The notes: generated from the sequence alone by a model not told the origin. A DNA stretch of 64,000 nucleotides from Cutibacterium equinum (GCF_028021195.1 NZ_CP115668.1:496001-560000); one strand, 5' to 3'; positions 33,081-44,048 are shown, counted from the first letter of the stretch. Numbers and translations are program-made.

Positions 33081-33826
33081 AACGCGCACTGTTGGAATCT
33101 GAGGTGAAGATCGAAGGGGTTTACTTTTCCTACGGTCGACGCAATGAGATTTTCCGTGGGTTTGACTGTGAGCTTCATGGTGGGAAAACCGTCCTTCTGG
33201 GCCCCAATGGTGCTGGGAAGTCGACGTTGTTTCGAATCATGGCAGGAATCCTTAAACCATCTGCAGGAAGGGTAGTCCTGCCTGATTCCCCGGGACCCGT
33301 GTCGCCCTCGCGGTCACAGGTCGCACTCATGCCCCAGGACGTACCACCGATACCCGGACTCCGTGTCGATGAACAGGTGGCCTATTCCGGCTGGCTGGCG
33401 GGACTGTCGCGTCGAGATGCGCAGAGTCGGGCCGTGGAGGTGCTGGCAGCGGTCAACCTCTCTGACAAGGCATCCTCGCGGGCCTCGCGCCTGTCAGGGG
33501 GACAGTTACGCCGTGTCGGTCTTGCCCAAGCTTTGGCGGTGAACCCGCAGGTTCTCCTGTTGGACGAGCCGACCGCAGGTCTCGACCCAGCTCAACGCCA
33601 TTCCTTCCGAGAGGTTCTCAAGTCGGTGCCATCTGGAGACCAGGTCGTCGTCGTGTCAACCCATCTGGTCGACGACATCGAGGACCTCTACGATCGTGTG
33701 GTCGTCATGAATGAGGGCTGCGTCATCTTTACAGGAACGCCCGATGAGTTCATCAATCTTTCGGAGCCGGGTCCCAACCGTGCCGAACGTTCCTACCTTG
33801 GCCTCGTCGGATCGGAGCGGACATGA
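33077..33826 (+). CDS. ABC transporter ATP-binding protein
   Basis: 249 aa ABC ATPase: Walker A GPNGAGKST (42-50), Q-loop in MPQDVP, signature LSGGQ (139-143), Walker B LLLDEP (160-165) and H-loop H196. It resembles ATPases of ABC-2 type exporters and of small-molecule or bacteriocin-resistance transporters. The stop overlaps the next gene by four bases, so that membrane protein is its partner. It lies in an inserted cluster between mfd and the SurA-like lipoprotein gene, interrupting an otherwise conserved order. Substrate unknown. Confidence 0.92.
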   Translation: MKRALLESEVKIEGVYFSYGRRNEIFRGFDCELHGGKTVLLGPNGAGKSTLFRIMAGILKPSAGRVVLPDSPGPVSPSRSQVALMPQDVPPIPGLRVDEQVAYSGWLAGLSRRDAQSRAVEVLAAVNLSDKASSRASRLSGGQLRRVGLAQALAVNPQVLLLDEPTAGLDPAQRHSFREVLKSVPSGDQVVVVSTHLVDDIEDLYDRVVVMNEGCVIFTGTPDEFINLSEPGPNRAERSYLGLVGSERT

Positions 33827-35091
33827 CCTGGTTGACGCGCATCCGGGTCTCACCAGGTATCTGGCTGGCGCCGGTCATGGCTCTCATCTCCATGGTTCAC
33901 TTCGACGTCCCGGCCACCACGGGATACGCCCTCGCATCGGCCACCCGCGACGCCTACAGTCTGCTACTCGTTGCTGCGCTCTCGTGTGCTGCCGGTGCCT
34001 GGGAAGGTCATCGGCTCCAAACCGGTGGGGTGCTTTCCGGAGCAGCGCGTCGGTCTCGGTTTGCGATCATGGCAGCCCCATGGGCCTCTGCGGTGGTCGT
34101 TCCCACCGCCTTGGACGTAGTGATCTTCATCCGTGACGGGGCGTTCACCAGTATTGACGCCGTGCCCGTCATCGTGACGACCATCGGCACTGTGTGGGTG
34201 TGGGCCTTGGCTGGAATGGCGGTAGGGGTCGCTGTGCGTCCCGCGCTGTCGGTGCCACTCAGTCTCACGGTTCCGGTCCTGTGGCTCATCATGCTTCCAG
34301 CCAGTGAGACCTTGTGGCTGCGACATCTGACCGGAGGCTGGCCCTCATGTTGCAGGGTCGACAGCACGCTGTCGTGGCGTGCCATTTTGGCGACGTGGAC
34401 GGTGCTCGCCAGCGTGCTGGCGGCAAGTCTCCTCGTGTTGTGGACACGTGGTCGTGCCGTGGGTCCCGGTCCTCGTATGGTCGCCGGATTGGTGGCCGTT
34501 CTGGTCGCGAGTGGCCTGGTGGGTGGTGCCAGCATGGTTCGGGGGATGGGCCCCGATCCCATCGCGCCGCGAACCCATGGTTTGCATTGTGACGTGGTGG
34601 ACAAGGCAAAGGTCTGTGTGTGGCCCGAGCACGAGGCTGCCGCCGCCAGGTTCAGGACCGTTGTGGCCACGGTGTTCCCGGTCTGGCGGCAGGCAGGCGT
34701 CACACTGCCCGAGGTCATCACCGAGGCGAGCCCCCCGGATTCCGCATCATCGCGTTCGCCCGATGGACGAGTCGCGTACGTCTATCTTGGGCGAGCATCC
34801 CCAGCTCCGGACGAACTGTTGGGGGCCTTGACGACTGATCTTGCCACGGCACCATGTCTGGAACGTGAGAACGTCGAGTTCCCAGAGCGGGCCACGGACG
34901 ACCAAGGGCGTTACCGAGCGTGGCTGCAGTTGTCGGGTGCACGGGCCTTGGGTCTGTCGGAGAAAGACGTGAGGGATGAGAACATTCCCACAGACCAGTG
35001 GCACTGGGCGCAGGAAGTCCTTACACAGCCTGATGCCCAGCAGACGAAGGCGGTGAATGTTGTTGCCACGAGATTGTCCTCGTGCCGGTGA
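33823..35091 (+). CDS. Membrane protein, putative ABC permease with extracytoplasmic C-terminal domain
   Basis: 422 aa. About six or seven hydrophobic segments occupy residues 8-250. A soluble tail of about 170 residues follows, with two close cysteines (CDVVDKAKVCVWPEH) that could form a disulfide outside the cell. It has no catalytic motif I can name. The layout recalls poorly characterised actinobacterial ABC-2-like permeases. ATG 33823 overlaps the ATPase stop, so the two are coupled and probably form one exporter. Function is inferred from context only. Confidence 0.7.
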   Translation: MTWLTRIRVSPGIWLAPVMALISMVHFDVPATTGYALASATRDAYSLLLVAALSCAAGAWEGHRLQTGGVLSGAARRSRFAIMAAPWASAVVVPTALDVVIFIRDGAFTSIDAVPVIVTTIGTVWVWALAGMAVGVAVRPALSVPLSLTVPVLWLIMLPASETLWLRHLTGGWPSCCRVDSTLSWRAILATWTVLASVLAASLLVLWTRGRAVGPGPRMVAGLVAVLVASGLVGGASMVRGMGPDPIAPRTHGLHCDVVDKAKVCVWPEHEAAAARFRTVVATVFPVWRQAGVTLPEVITEASPPDSASSRSPDGRVAYVYLGRASPAPDELLGALTTDLATAPCLERENVEFPERATDDQGRYRAWLQLSGARALGLSEKDVRDENIPTDQWHWAQEVLTQPDAQQTKAVNVVATRLSSCR

Positions 35092-35122
35092 AGGTGGTCG
35101 GGGCGGTCGGCAGTGAGGTGCC

Positions 35123-35698
35123 ATGATTTGGTGGTGTAAAAACCGCGGCGTCGCAATTGTGTTGGCGTGCTCGGTCGGTATGGCAGTCCTGGTGGTCCTC
35201 ACCGGAAGGTCGATTCGCGATATTCCGGTCATCTTCGGAGGGGTGGCCCTACGTGCGCCGTTGGTATTCTTCGGGTCGCTCGTCGTCCTCCTCGCCCATG
35301 GCTGGTCGGTGGACAGGGCGTCAGTCGAGCCGGAGTTCGTTTCCCGGCGCCCCGTCCGGTGGGCCGACGTGCTGCTCGTCGTGGTGGCGAGTCTGCCTCT
35401 GCTGGCCACGTCGCTGGTGCCCGGGCTTGAGGAGGTCGGTCTGGTGACGTCGCGCAATGCCGCGACGGGCATGGGGCTGACGCTCCTGTGCGCTCGGCGC
35501 CTACCGAGGGATGTTGCGTCGGTGCCAGGAATCGTCATGTTCCTTGCCGGGGCGCTTACGGGGCGTTCTTATGGACGTGAGGCGTGGTGGAACTGGGCGG
35601 TGACGTCCAGTACGAGTCCGGTAGGTGCACTGTGGGCCGCGCTTGCCATCATCGCGGGCTCATGCGTCACGATCGTCCCGCAGGTTCGGCGCCGGTGA
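35123..35698 (+). CDS. Small polytopic membrane protein of the ABC cluster
   Basis: 191 aa with five to six hydrophobic segments (first at residues 9-27) and an Arg-rich end. It is 31 bases downstream of the permease gene on the same strand. GAGGTG lies just before the ATG. No family recognised; probably a second membrane subunit of the transporter. Confidence 0.65.
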   Translation: MIWWCKNRGVAIVLACSVGMAVLVVLTGRSIRDIPVIFGGVALRAPLVFFGSLVVLLAHGWSVDRASVEPEFVSRRPVRWADVLLVVVASLPLLATSLVPGLEEVGLVTSRNAATGMGLTLLCARRLPRDVASVPGIVMFLAGALTGRSYGREAWWNWAVTSSTSPVGALWAALAIIAGSCVTIVPQVRRR

Positions 35699-35773
35699 CC
35701 GCCGAGGCGTAGGATCGCGATGGTAGACGTCCCCGCCGCGCCAAGGATGCGGCGTTGATCCCCAGGAGTGTTG

Positions 35774-36304
35774 ATGTCCCTGTCGCGTTCGAAGATGACT
35801 CGCGTGGTGGCTGCTGGTGCTGCCGGAGCGCTCGCTGTGGTGGGCTTGTCGGGCTGCAGCAGCCAGAGCCCGTCGACGGCGATCGCCGCCGGGTCCCGGA
35901 CGATTTCCATGAAGACCTTCGACGAGGCCGTCGATCACTGCGGTGACCTGGCTCAGGGAGGCGCCCTGAGTCCGCGTCAGGTCATCGCATCCACGCTTGC
36001 CCAAGGGGCGGTCGGGGAGCAGATCCTGTCCGACACCGGACGCGGCCTCAACACCGCCCAGCGCGACCAGATCATCGCCACCAATGGCCTCACCGTCCTC
36101 ACGAAGGATCCGGTCTGTCGAGACCTGGGTCGGTCTCTGGCGGCCATGTACCACGTCGTCAACAGCGACGGTCAGGACAAGGCGCTCGAGGAGATAACCG
36201 CAGTCGACGTCTCGGTCAATCCGCGGTTGGGTACCTGGGACGCCAGGAACCTTGCGGTTCATGGCAGCTCTTCACTGTCCGACCCCTTCACGTCTGGCTC
36301 CTGA
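35774..36304 (+). CDS. SurA N-terminal-like lipoprotein
   Basis: 176 aa. A basic start, hydrophobic stretch and lipobox LSGC (cysteine at residue 27) mark a lipoprotein. The mature part begins with AIAAGSRTISMKTFDEAVDHC, resembling the SurA/PpiC N-terminal chaperone domain (a protein-export chaperone), but no parvulin isomerase domain follows. AGGAG five bases before ATG 35774 decides the start; TAGGAT at about 35711 could be the -10. In other actinobacteria such a gene also sits between mfd and mazG. Confidence 0.72.
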   Translation: MSLSRSKMTRVVAAGAAGALAVVGLSGCSSQSPSTAIAAGSRTISMKTFDEAVDHCGDLAQGGALSPRQVIASTLAQGAVGEQILSDTGRGLNTAQRDQIIATNGLTVLTKDPVCRDLGRSLAAMYHVVNSDGQDKALEEITAVDVSVNPRLGTWDARNLAVHGSSSLSDPFTSGS

Positions 36305-36313
36305 CCCGCGTCG

Positions 36314-36946
36314 ATGGCATCGCAGGACTCCCGACCGAAGGCTGATTTTGCCGACCTCGTCGCTGTCATGGCGAGGTTGCGTGACGAGTGCCCCTGGGAT
36401 CGCAGCCAGACCCATCGCTCCCTCGTCACCTACTTGATCGAGGAAACCGGGGAAGTCGTCGACGCCATCGAGGCCGGCACTGACGACGACCTCGTCGAGG
36501 AATTGGGAGATCTGCTGCTCCAAGTGGTCTTTCACGCGCGCATCGCCGAGGAGGAGGGCGTCTCCGACATCGCGGAGGTCATCGGCGGGATCGTGACCAA
36601 GCTTGTGGCTCGTCACCCGTACGTTTTCTCCGACGAGGAGGTCCCAGACGACCTTGACGCCGCGTGGGAGGCCCGCAAGGCAGTGGCGAAAGGACGTACC
36701 TCCAGTCTTGACGGGATCGCACACTCCTTGTCGAGTGTGGCCCGCAGCGCCAAGGTCATCTCGCGTGCGCGCAGCCGCGGTGTCGACGTCGAGTTGCCTG
36801 ACGATCCCATCACCGCAGAGGAAACCGGCGATGAGCTTCTGTCACTCATCGCCAGAGCCCATGCCAGCGGGGTTGACGCCGACCAAGCCCTGCGTGACCG
36901 GTTGCGCAGGCTTGAGGGCGATATCCGAGACGCCGAAAGGCACTGA
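36314..36946 (+). CDS. mazG: Nucleoside triphosphate pyrophosphohydrolase MazG
   Basis: 210 aa. Hydrolyses (d)NTPs to monophosphates, helping to clean the pool. RLRDECPWDRSQTHRSL and IEETGEVVDAI with EELGDLLLQVVFHARIAEEEG hold the ExxE...ExxD metal-binding motif of the all-alpha NTP-PPase domain. The second half is shorter than in E. coli MazG, as usual in this phylum. Nine bases separate it from the lipoprotein gene. Confidence 0.93.
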   Translation: MASQDSRPKADFADLVAVMARLRDECPWDRSQTHRSLVTYLIEETGEVVDAIEAGTDDDLVEELGDLLLQVVFHARIAEEEGVSDIAEVIGGIVTKLVARHPYVFSDEEVPDDLDAAWEARKAVAKGRTSSLDGIAHSLSSVARSAKVISRARSRGVDVELPDDPITAEETGDELLSLIARAHASGVDADQALRDRLRRLEGDIRDAERH

Positions 36947-37072
36947 CCCATACTCGGTTCACACCGTCCTTGGTGATCCAGGGGAATCTGATCGCCTCTG
37001 TCCGCCGAACCCCCACGTGGTGTCGGGATGCGGACACCACTACGGTTGTCCGAGAGACGCAGGAGGTGAACG

Positions 37073-38970
<1,898 letters not shown>

Positions 38971-39006
38971 TTGACGCCACAAGGCGCTGATTGCAGCACC
39001 TGACAC

Positions 39007-39043
39007 GACACGACCGTCCCGGTATTTCCGGGGCGGTCGTGTC
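39007..39043 (+). terminator. Terminator of eno
   Basis: A 14-bp stem (39007-39020 with 39030-39043, one G-U pair) and a nine-base loop lie 36 bases after the stop. Confidence 0.75.
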
Positions 39044-39056
39044 ATGATGGACCACG

Positions 39057-39722
39057 ATGGCCAGCACACCGAGCAAACGACATCGTCCCTCCGGAAGGTC
39101 CCAGCGACCTGCCGGGAGGCGAGAGCGCCCATCCACCCTGAACCGTTCAGCCCCGAAGAACCGCGAAAACTACGAGCGCACCACGCGCCCGGAGCCTTCA
39201 CAACACAGCGTTCCCCAGGACGACAACGATCAGCCGCGACGATTCGGTCTGACATTGCGGGCAGTCGTCATGGGAGCTGCAATCCTGATGGTGCTCATCA
39301 TGATCACGCCGAGCCTGGGAATTTACTTCTCCCAACGCTCCCAGCTCGCTCACATCCGAGACGAGGAGGCGCAAACTCATGCCTCCATCTCGGCTCTCCA
39401 GGACGAGACCAAGCGGTGGCATGACCCCGATTACGTGCGTGCCCAGGCGCGAGCTCAACTCGGCTGGGTGATGCCGGGGGAGACCGGCTATCAGGTCATT
39501 GGAGAGGACGGCAAGGTCATCGGTTCCACGACCTCACTGGACGAGAAGGATCCCGCGACACAGGCCAGCGCGGACGCCCACTGGTGGCGGCAAGCCGCCG
39601 AATCGATCCAGGACGCGGACCATCCTGCACCGCCCACCGCCACACCGGGGGCGATGACCACCCCGGCCATGACCTCGACTGCCTCGGCGAGACCATCGTC
39701 CCCGAGTCCGTCTCATCGATGA
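39057..39722 (+). CDS. FtsB/DivIC-family septum formation initiator
   Basis: 221 aa bitopic membrane protein. A long basic, disordered N-terminus (1-62) precedes one membrane helix (66-90), a short coiled coil (92-120) and the conserved WHDPDYVRAQARAQLGWV (121-138), the DivIC/FtsB hallmark. The C-terminal tail is Pro/Thr/Ser-rich. It would act in the FtsL-FtsQ divisome complex. eno-divIC-DUF501-ppx order matches Rv1023-Rv1026. Confidence 0.9.
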   Translation: MASTPSKRHRPSGRSQRPAGRRERPSTLNRSAPKNRENYERTTRPEPSQHSVPQDDNDQPRRFGLTLRAVVMGAAILMVLIMITPSLGIYFSQRSQLAHIRDEEAQTHASISALQDETKRWHDPDYVRAQARAQLGWVMPGETGYQVIGEDGKVIGSTTSLDEKDPATQASADAHWWRQAAESIQDADHPAPPTATPGAMTTPAMTSTASARPSSPSPSHR

Positions 39723-39729
39723 GGTGACC

Positions 39730-40254
39730 ATGTTGGAAGAATTCACGCAGGACGACCGTCAGGCCGTTCGGGACCAGCTTGGTCGCGAGCCACGAGGTGT
39801 CGCCGGGGTGGCCTGGCGATGTGGTTGCGGCAAGCCTGGGGTCATTGCGACCGAGCCCAGGTTGCCCAACGGCACTCCCTTCCCGACGACCTATTACCTG
39901 ACCTGCCCGCGGGCCGCCTCCCTCATCGGCACCCTCGAGTCGTCTGGGCTGATGTCTCGGATGACTGAACGCCTGGGCGAGGATGAGGAACTGGCAGACC
40001 AGTACCGGCATGCCCACGAGGCCTACATCGCTGATCGCACCCGGATCGGCGAGGAGGCTGGTCTTGACCCCGTCCCCGAGATCGACGGGGTCTCTGCCGG
40101 TGGTATGCCGACCCGCGTCAAGTGCCTGCATGCCCTGGCTGGTCACGCCCTGGCTGTCGGCCCGGGGGTCAATCCGTTTGGTGACGAGGTCGTCGCCGAG
40201 CTGGGGGAGTTCTGGTGCAACCCATGTTCGCCCGAACACCACGACCCGCAGTGA
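39730..40254 (+). CDS. DUF501 protein
   Basis: 174 aa. GVAWRCGCGKPGVIATEPRL with TYYLTCPRAASLIGTLE is the DUF501 signature, with cysteines in CxC and a later C(x)4H-type patch that may bind metal. Function unknown. GAGG sits before ATG 39730, eight bases after the divIC stop. It is always next to ppx in actinobacteria, suggesting a link to polyphosphate or division. Confidence 0.9.
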   Translation: MLEEFTQDDRQAVRDQLGREPRGVAGVAWRCGCGKPGVIATEPRLPNGTPFPTTYYLTCPRAASLIGTLESSGLMSRMTERLGEDEELADQYRHAHEAYIADRTRIGEEAGLDPVPEIDGVSAGGMPTRVKCLHALAGHALAVGPGVNPFGDEVVAELGEFWCNPCSPEHHDPQ

Positions 40255-40266
40255 CAGGAGGACGAC

Positions 40267-41199
40267 ATGACTGACCATCGCACCGTCGCAGCCATCGACT
40301 GCGGGACGAATTCCATCCGTCTGCTGATTGCTACGGCAGGCCCTGACGGCGGTCTCGTCGAGCAGGCGAGGGATCTGGAACTGGTCAGGCTCGGCCAAGG
40401 GGTCGACGCCACCGGCGCCTTCCACCCTGACGCCCTGGACCGCACCTTCGCGGCCTGCCGCACCTTCGCCCAGACGATCGCCGAGTACCACTGCGACCAG
40501 ATCCGCTTCGTCGCGACCTCGGCCGCCCGTGACGTCTCCAACCGGGATGAGTTCTTCGCTGGGGTGCGTCAGGCCCTGGGCGTCGACGCCGAGGTCATCG
40601 CAGGCACCGAGGAGGCGAGTCTGTCCTTCGCCGGGGCAATGTCGGGGATCCGGGTGAGCGAGGAGCCCGTCCTTGTCGTCGACTGCGGCGGCGGATCCAC
40701 CGAGCTGGTGTTGGGTCATGGCACCACCATTGACTCCCAGGTGAGCCTCAACATTGGCTCCGTGCGCCTGCGCGAGCGCTTCCTGCACGACGATCCGCCC
40801 ACTGCCACCCAGAGAGACCAGGCCCGCACGTACGTCCGGGAAATGCTCGTTGCGTGCCCGGTCGACGTGGCCGCCGCTCGCACCGTCGTCGGAGTCGCCG
40901 GAACCGTGACGAGCCTGTCAGCCATCCACCAGGGCCTCACCCAGTACGACCGAGCCAAGGTCCACAGGTCGGTGCTGACAGCCGATGAGGTGTCAGCCCT
41001 GACAGACAAACTGCTTGCGTCGACGGTCGACGAGGTCGAGCAGATGGGGCCGTTGAAGAGGCGCCGTGCCGAGGTGCTCTGCGGTGGTGCCCTCATCATC
41101 GACGAGGTCTGTCGCCAGGCGACGGCAGGTGAACTCGTCGTCTCGGAGACCGATATCCTTGACGGCATCGTGCTGGCGATGCTGGCGCAGGGGACGTGA
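40267..41199 (+). CDS. ppx: Exopolyphosphatase/guanosine pentaphosphate phosphatase family
   Basis: 310 aa, the short actinobacterial Ppx/GppA form (like Rv1026). AAIDCGTNSIRLLIA (phosphate 1) and VVDCGGGSTELVLG (phosphate 2) of the ASKHA fold are intact, as is GVAGTVTSL. It hydrolyses polyphosphate or pppGpp. AGGAGG lies ahead of the ATG, 13 bases after the DUF501 stop. Confidence 0.94.
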   Translation: MTDHRTVAAIDCGTNSIRLLIATAGPDGGLVEQARDLELVRLGQGVDATGAFHPDALDRTFAACRTFAQTIAEYHCDQIRFVATSAARDVSNRDEFFAGVRQALGVDAEVIAGTEEASLSFAGAMSGIRVSEEPVLVVDCGGGSTELVLGHGTTIDSQVSLNIGSVRLRERFLHDDPPTATQRDQARTYVREMLVACPVDVAAARTVVGVAGTVTSLSAIHQGLTQYDRAKVHRSVLTADEVSALTDKLLASTVDEVEQMGPLKRRRAEVLCGGALIIDEVCRQATAGELVVSETDILDGIVLAMLAQGT

Positions 41200-41210
41200 T
41201 CTTCTCCCCA

Positions 41211-41283
41211 GCCCCCGTAGCCCAACGGCAGAGGCAGACGGCTTAAACCCGTCCCAGTACGGGTTCGAATCCCGTCGGGGGCA
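41211..41283 (+). tRNA. Class I tRNA with UAA anticodon (annotates as tRNA-Leu)
   Basis: Acceptor arms GCCCCCG (41211-41217) and CGGGGGC (41276-41282) pair perfectly; discriminator A41283. The anticodon stem GACGG/CCGTC holds loop CTTAAAC, giving anticodon TAA (41244-41246). The T arm is ACGGG-TTCGAAT-CCCGT. The variable loop has only five bases (41254-41258), so this is a 73-base class I tRNA, while bacterial tRNA-Leu normally has a long variable arm. The D stem has three good pairs. It reads UUA, a rare codon here. Confidence 0.85.
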
Positions 41284-41425
41284 CTTGGACACGGACCAGT
41301 GACGTGGTGGCTACGACCCCGGTCGTCGGTGTGGATTGCATGCTGGTCCTGCGGTACGGGGAAGGTTTCACGTTTCCGCAGCGTTGCTTACACTGGATGT
41401 CATCACGATTTCACAGGAGGGTCAC

Positions 41426-42256
41426 ATGGCCAACCCGGTCTTCAGCCGATCTGAGGTCTTCCAGCCGCATGGCAATCCCTATGGTCAACCCAACTATGCC
41501 GGTCAGGGCTACGGGTCGCAGTACGGCATGCCTGGACAGCCCGGCGCCGAGTGGGGGGCGCTGCCCGACATGCAGGAGCAGCGCACTGAGCCCGCCATGA
41601 CCTTTGACGACGTCCTCGGTCGCACGGGACTGGTGCTGCTCATCATCGCTGCTGTCGGCGCCGTGAGTTTCACCATGATCGGGCCGGACGTCAGGACCAG
41701 TGGGTTCGCCTTGGTCGTGGGCTCCATCGCCGCATTCGTCACGGCCATGATCGTGAGCACCCGGCGCAAGGTTCCCGTTGCGGGTGTCATCTTCTACTGC
41801 CTGTGTGAAGGCTTGGTCCTGGGTTCCATGTCGGCCATCTTCGAGGCCCTGTATCCGGGGATCGTCGTGCAGGCCGTCGTGGGCACCTTTGCCGCCGCCG
41901 GGGTGACCTTGGCTGCTTACAAGTTCTTCAACATTCAGGTGACGTCGCGTTTTCGCCAGGTCGTCATCATCTCGACCTTCGGCTTCGCCATGGCGATGCT
42001 CCTCAACCTCGTGCTGATGCTTTTTGGAATCAGCCTCGGCCTGGCCAGCTTCGGCCCCATCGGCATTGCGTGTTCGGCTCTGGGTGTCGTGTTGGCTGCC
42101 ATGAACCTGGTGGTCGATTTCGACTACGCCGAACAGGGTGTGCGCAACCAGGCTCCCGTCTCTGAGTCCTGGCGAGCTGCTTTCGGCATCGCGGTGACGA
42201 TGGTGTGGCTCTACACCGAGATTTTGCGGATCCTCAGCTACTTCCGAGCTGACTGA
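41426..42256 (+). CDS. Bax inhibitor-1/YccA family membrane protein
   Basis: 276 aa. A Gly/Pro/Gln-rich N-terminus (to about residue 45) precedes seven membrane segments typical of BI-1/TMBIM proteins. The C-terminal DYAEQGVRNQAPVSESWRAAFGIAVTMVWLYTEILRIL has the conserved acidic residues of the family's calcium/pH-sensing site. Function in bacteria is unclear, possibly ion leak. AGGAGG lies before ATG 41426, overriding the longer frame. The strong terminator at 42267 ends it. Confidence 0.9.
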   Translation: MANPVFSRSEVFQPHGNPYGQPNYAGQGYGSQYGMPGQPGAEWGALPDMQEQRTEPAMTFDDVLGRTGLVLLIIAAVGAVSFTMIGPDVRTSGFALVVGSIAAFVTAMIVSTRRKVPVAGVIFYCLCEGLVLGSMSAIFEALYPGIVVQAVVGTFAAAGVTLAAYKFFNIQVTSRFRQVVIISTFGFAMAMLLNLVLMLFGISLGLASFGPIGIACSALGVVLAAMNLVVDFDYAEQGVRNQAPVSESWRAAFGIAVTMVWLYTEILRILSYFRAD

Positions 42257-42266
42257 TGAACGTCAG

Positions 42267-42299
42267 AAGGGGCCCGGTCCTTGTTGGACCGGGCCCCTT
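42267..42299. terminator. Bidirectional terminator between BI-1 and NUDIX genes
   Basis: Perfect 14-bp stem (42267-42280 with 42286-42299), five-base loop TTGTT, with A's on one side and T's on the other. It can serve both convergent genes. Confidence 0.9.
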
Positions 42300-42307
42300 C
42301 GTCATGC

Positions 42308-43042
42308 TCAGGTACTGGGAACGTCGCGCAGATGCGTTTCCAGACACATCCGGGTTGCCGCTCCCCACGACAGTCGACGCCATCGCCACAGGGGGATCCA
42401 TTGGGCCGACTGGGTGGTGCCGCCGACGTCGATGACATAGGGGTCCGTGGGGTTCTCACTCGTGGCCGAATAGATGATCCGCAGAGCATGGAAGTCTTCC
42501 AACACCCCCGAGGGGGACCGTCCGATCCAGTGGTCTGACTGCAAGTCGATGATGCGGTTGAGACGGACTCGTTGCCCGGACTCCTCCATGACCTCCCGGG
42601 TGACGGCTTGGGCGGGGGACTCCCCAGGTTCCAGACCACCACCAGGCAGTGCCCACAGGCCCGGGACAGCGGTACGAGGAGAGCATTCGGTGCCCAACAG
42701 CCCTCGACGTGACCTCACGACGGCGTAGGCGGCAATGCGCTGGTAGGGACGAACGGATTCGTCGTCCTGGCGATCCTCGGAGAGATCTGGCACGCCATCG
42801 CGGGTGCGGGGCGGCTGGGATGTCGGCGTCCTGGCCCCGACATGGGCCGTAACGACGATCTCGTCGTCAACCCGATCAGCGGACAAGTACTCCTTGATGA
42901 CCAAGCCGTGACGCCACAGTTCAACGTGCGGATTCATACCGTGACGGACGCGGAAGGCATGGGTCTGCCCACTGCCTGGCGTTCCGACTGCGGTGATGAG
43001 CACACTTTCATTCAACCACCTTGGTCCTAGGAAGCGGTTCAC
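42308..43042 (-). CDS. NUDIX hydrolase
   Basis: 244 aa. The NUDIX box is perfect: GGLEPGE, seven residues, REVMEESG (about 135-157). An N-terminal domain of about 95 residues precedes it and is not recognised. A QRIAAYAVVRSRRGLLGTE strand opens the NUDIX fold. Substrate, a nucleoside diphosphate derivative, is not predictable. I start it at GTG 43042 (GGAG just before); the longer frame overlaps the upstream lipoprotein gene. That gene ends 37 bases upstream, so cotranscription is likely. Confidence 0.88.
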   Translation of the reverse strand: MNRFLGPRWLNESVLITAVGTPGSGQTHAFRVRHGMNPHVELWRHGLVIKEYLSADRVDDEIVVTAHVGARTPTSQPPRTRDGVPDLSEDRQDDESVRPYQRIAAYAVVRSRRGLLGTECSPRTAVPGLWALPGGGLEPGESPAQAVTREVMEESGQRVRLNRIIDLQSDHWIGRSPSGVLEDFHALRIIYSATSENPTDPYVIDVGGTTQSAQWIPLWRWRRLSWGAATRMCLETHLRDVPST

Positions 43043-43079
43043 CTCCGTGACGAGCTGAATCGACCGGGGGTTTGAGGAG

Positions 43080-44048
43080 CTACTTGATCTGGTCGGTGAC
43101 GTCGACGCCGTGGGTGTCAAAGGCCGTGGAGACGCCGTCGACGGTGATGCGCATGATGGGGGCGTCAAGCTTCTTGTCCACGGCAATGGTCCATGCCATG
43201 TCCGAGGGTTCCTCACTGGTGCCGAATGCTGCCTGTTCCATGATGTCGACGATGACCCGTGGTTTCAGGAGAGTGGGGGAGAAGGTCTCGGTGGCATCTC
43301 CCTTGCGCTGGACGGCCCACGCCGGCATGTCGGCAGACCGAGTGCGCCTCATGACGATGCCAGACGTGGCGGTGGGGGTGTCGACCATGACTCCCTTGCC
43401 CGGCTGGTAACTGATCTGGCCAACCTCCTTGGCTCCAGCCACGGCGTCGGCCAAGGCCTCGGTCATGTCGGGGGCGGTGGCAAAATCGAGGTGGCTGATG
43501 ACTGACCCGTCGCGTCGGAAGAAGACCGTCCGACTTTCGGGTTTGGTCGAGACCGTCATCAAGACAGTGCCTTCGTTGTACTCGACGATCTGCAAGTTCT
43601 GGTTCATGTGAGACCCAGACACCTTGGCTGCCTCGCGCAGGATCGAGGGCATCTTCTCGACGGCGAAATCGTCAGGATTGAAGGGACGCGACGCCGTCTG
43701 TGTGCTCTGGGTGGCAGAGGACTCAATCGTCCCGTTCTGCCAGGTCCACACCGTGGGAGTGCTGCCAGTCTGGACGGTGATGCTCAGGGCTTTCTTGGTG
43801 ATGTCCACCTTGGTGATCGGGCCATTGCCTGACGCGGCTACCAGTTCGTCAATGATCGCCCGGGTGTGGATGCCGTCGAGCGGGGATATCGAGGCCGTGA
43901 CCTTGGAGGATGGGACCAGAGCGATACGGCTGGGCTCGTCCGAAGGAGCAGTAGGCGACGAGGAGTGACATGACGTGCACAGGCACAGCGTGGTCGCGCT
44001 GACGATCACGCTGGCAACTTGGCGAAACCCTTTGGCTCTAAACGTCAC
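43080..44048 (-). CDS. Probable lipoprotein, LolA/RseB-like fold
   Basis: 322 aa. The N-terminus has a basic start, a hydrophobic stretch and CLCTSCHSS, an atypical lipobox with the lipid cysteine probably at residue 27. The mature protein alternates beta-strands and short helices (SITVQTGSTPTVWTWQNGT, TVLMTVSTKPESRTVFFR), in the manner of LolA/RseB-like envelope proteins, but no motif clinches this. GTG 44048 follows TAGACT by six bases, the leaderless pattern. It precedes the NUDIX gene. Confidence 0.7.
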   Translation of the reverse strand: MTFRAKGFRQVASVIVSATTLCLCTSCHSSSPTAPSDEPSRIALVPSSKVTASISPLDGIHTRAIIDELVAASGNGPITKVDITKKALSITVQTGSTPTVWTWQNGTIESSATQSTQTASRPFNPDDFAVEKMPSILREAAKVSGSHMNQNLQIVEYNEGTVLMTVSTKPESRTVFFRRDGSVISHLDFATAPDMTEALADAVAGAKEVGQISYQPGKGVMVDTPTATSGIVMRRTRSADMPAWAVQRKGDATETFSPTLLKPRVIVDIMEQAAFGTSEEPSDMAWTIAVDKKLDAPIMRITVDGVSTAFDTHGVDVTDQIK

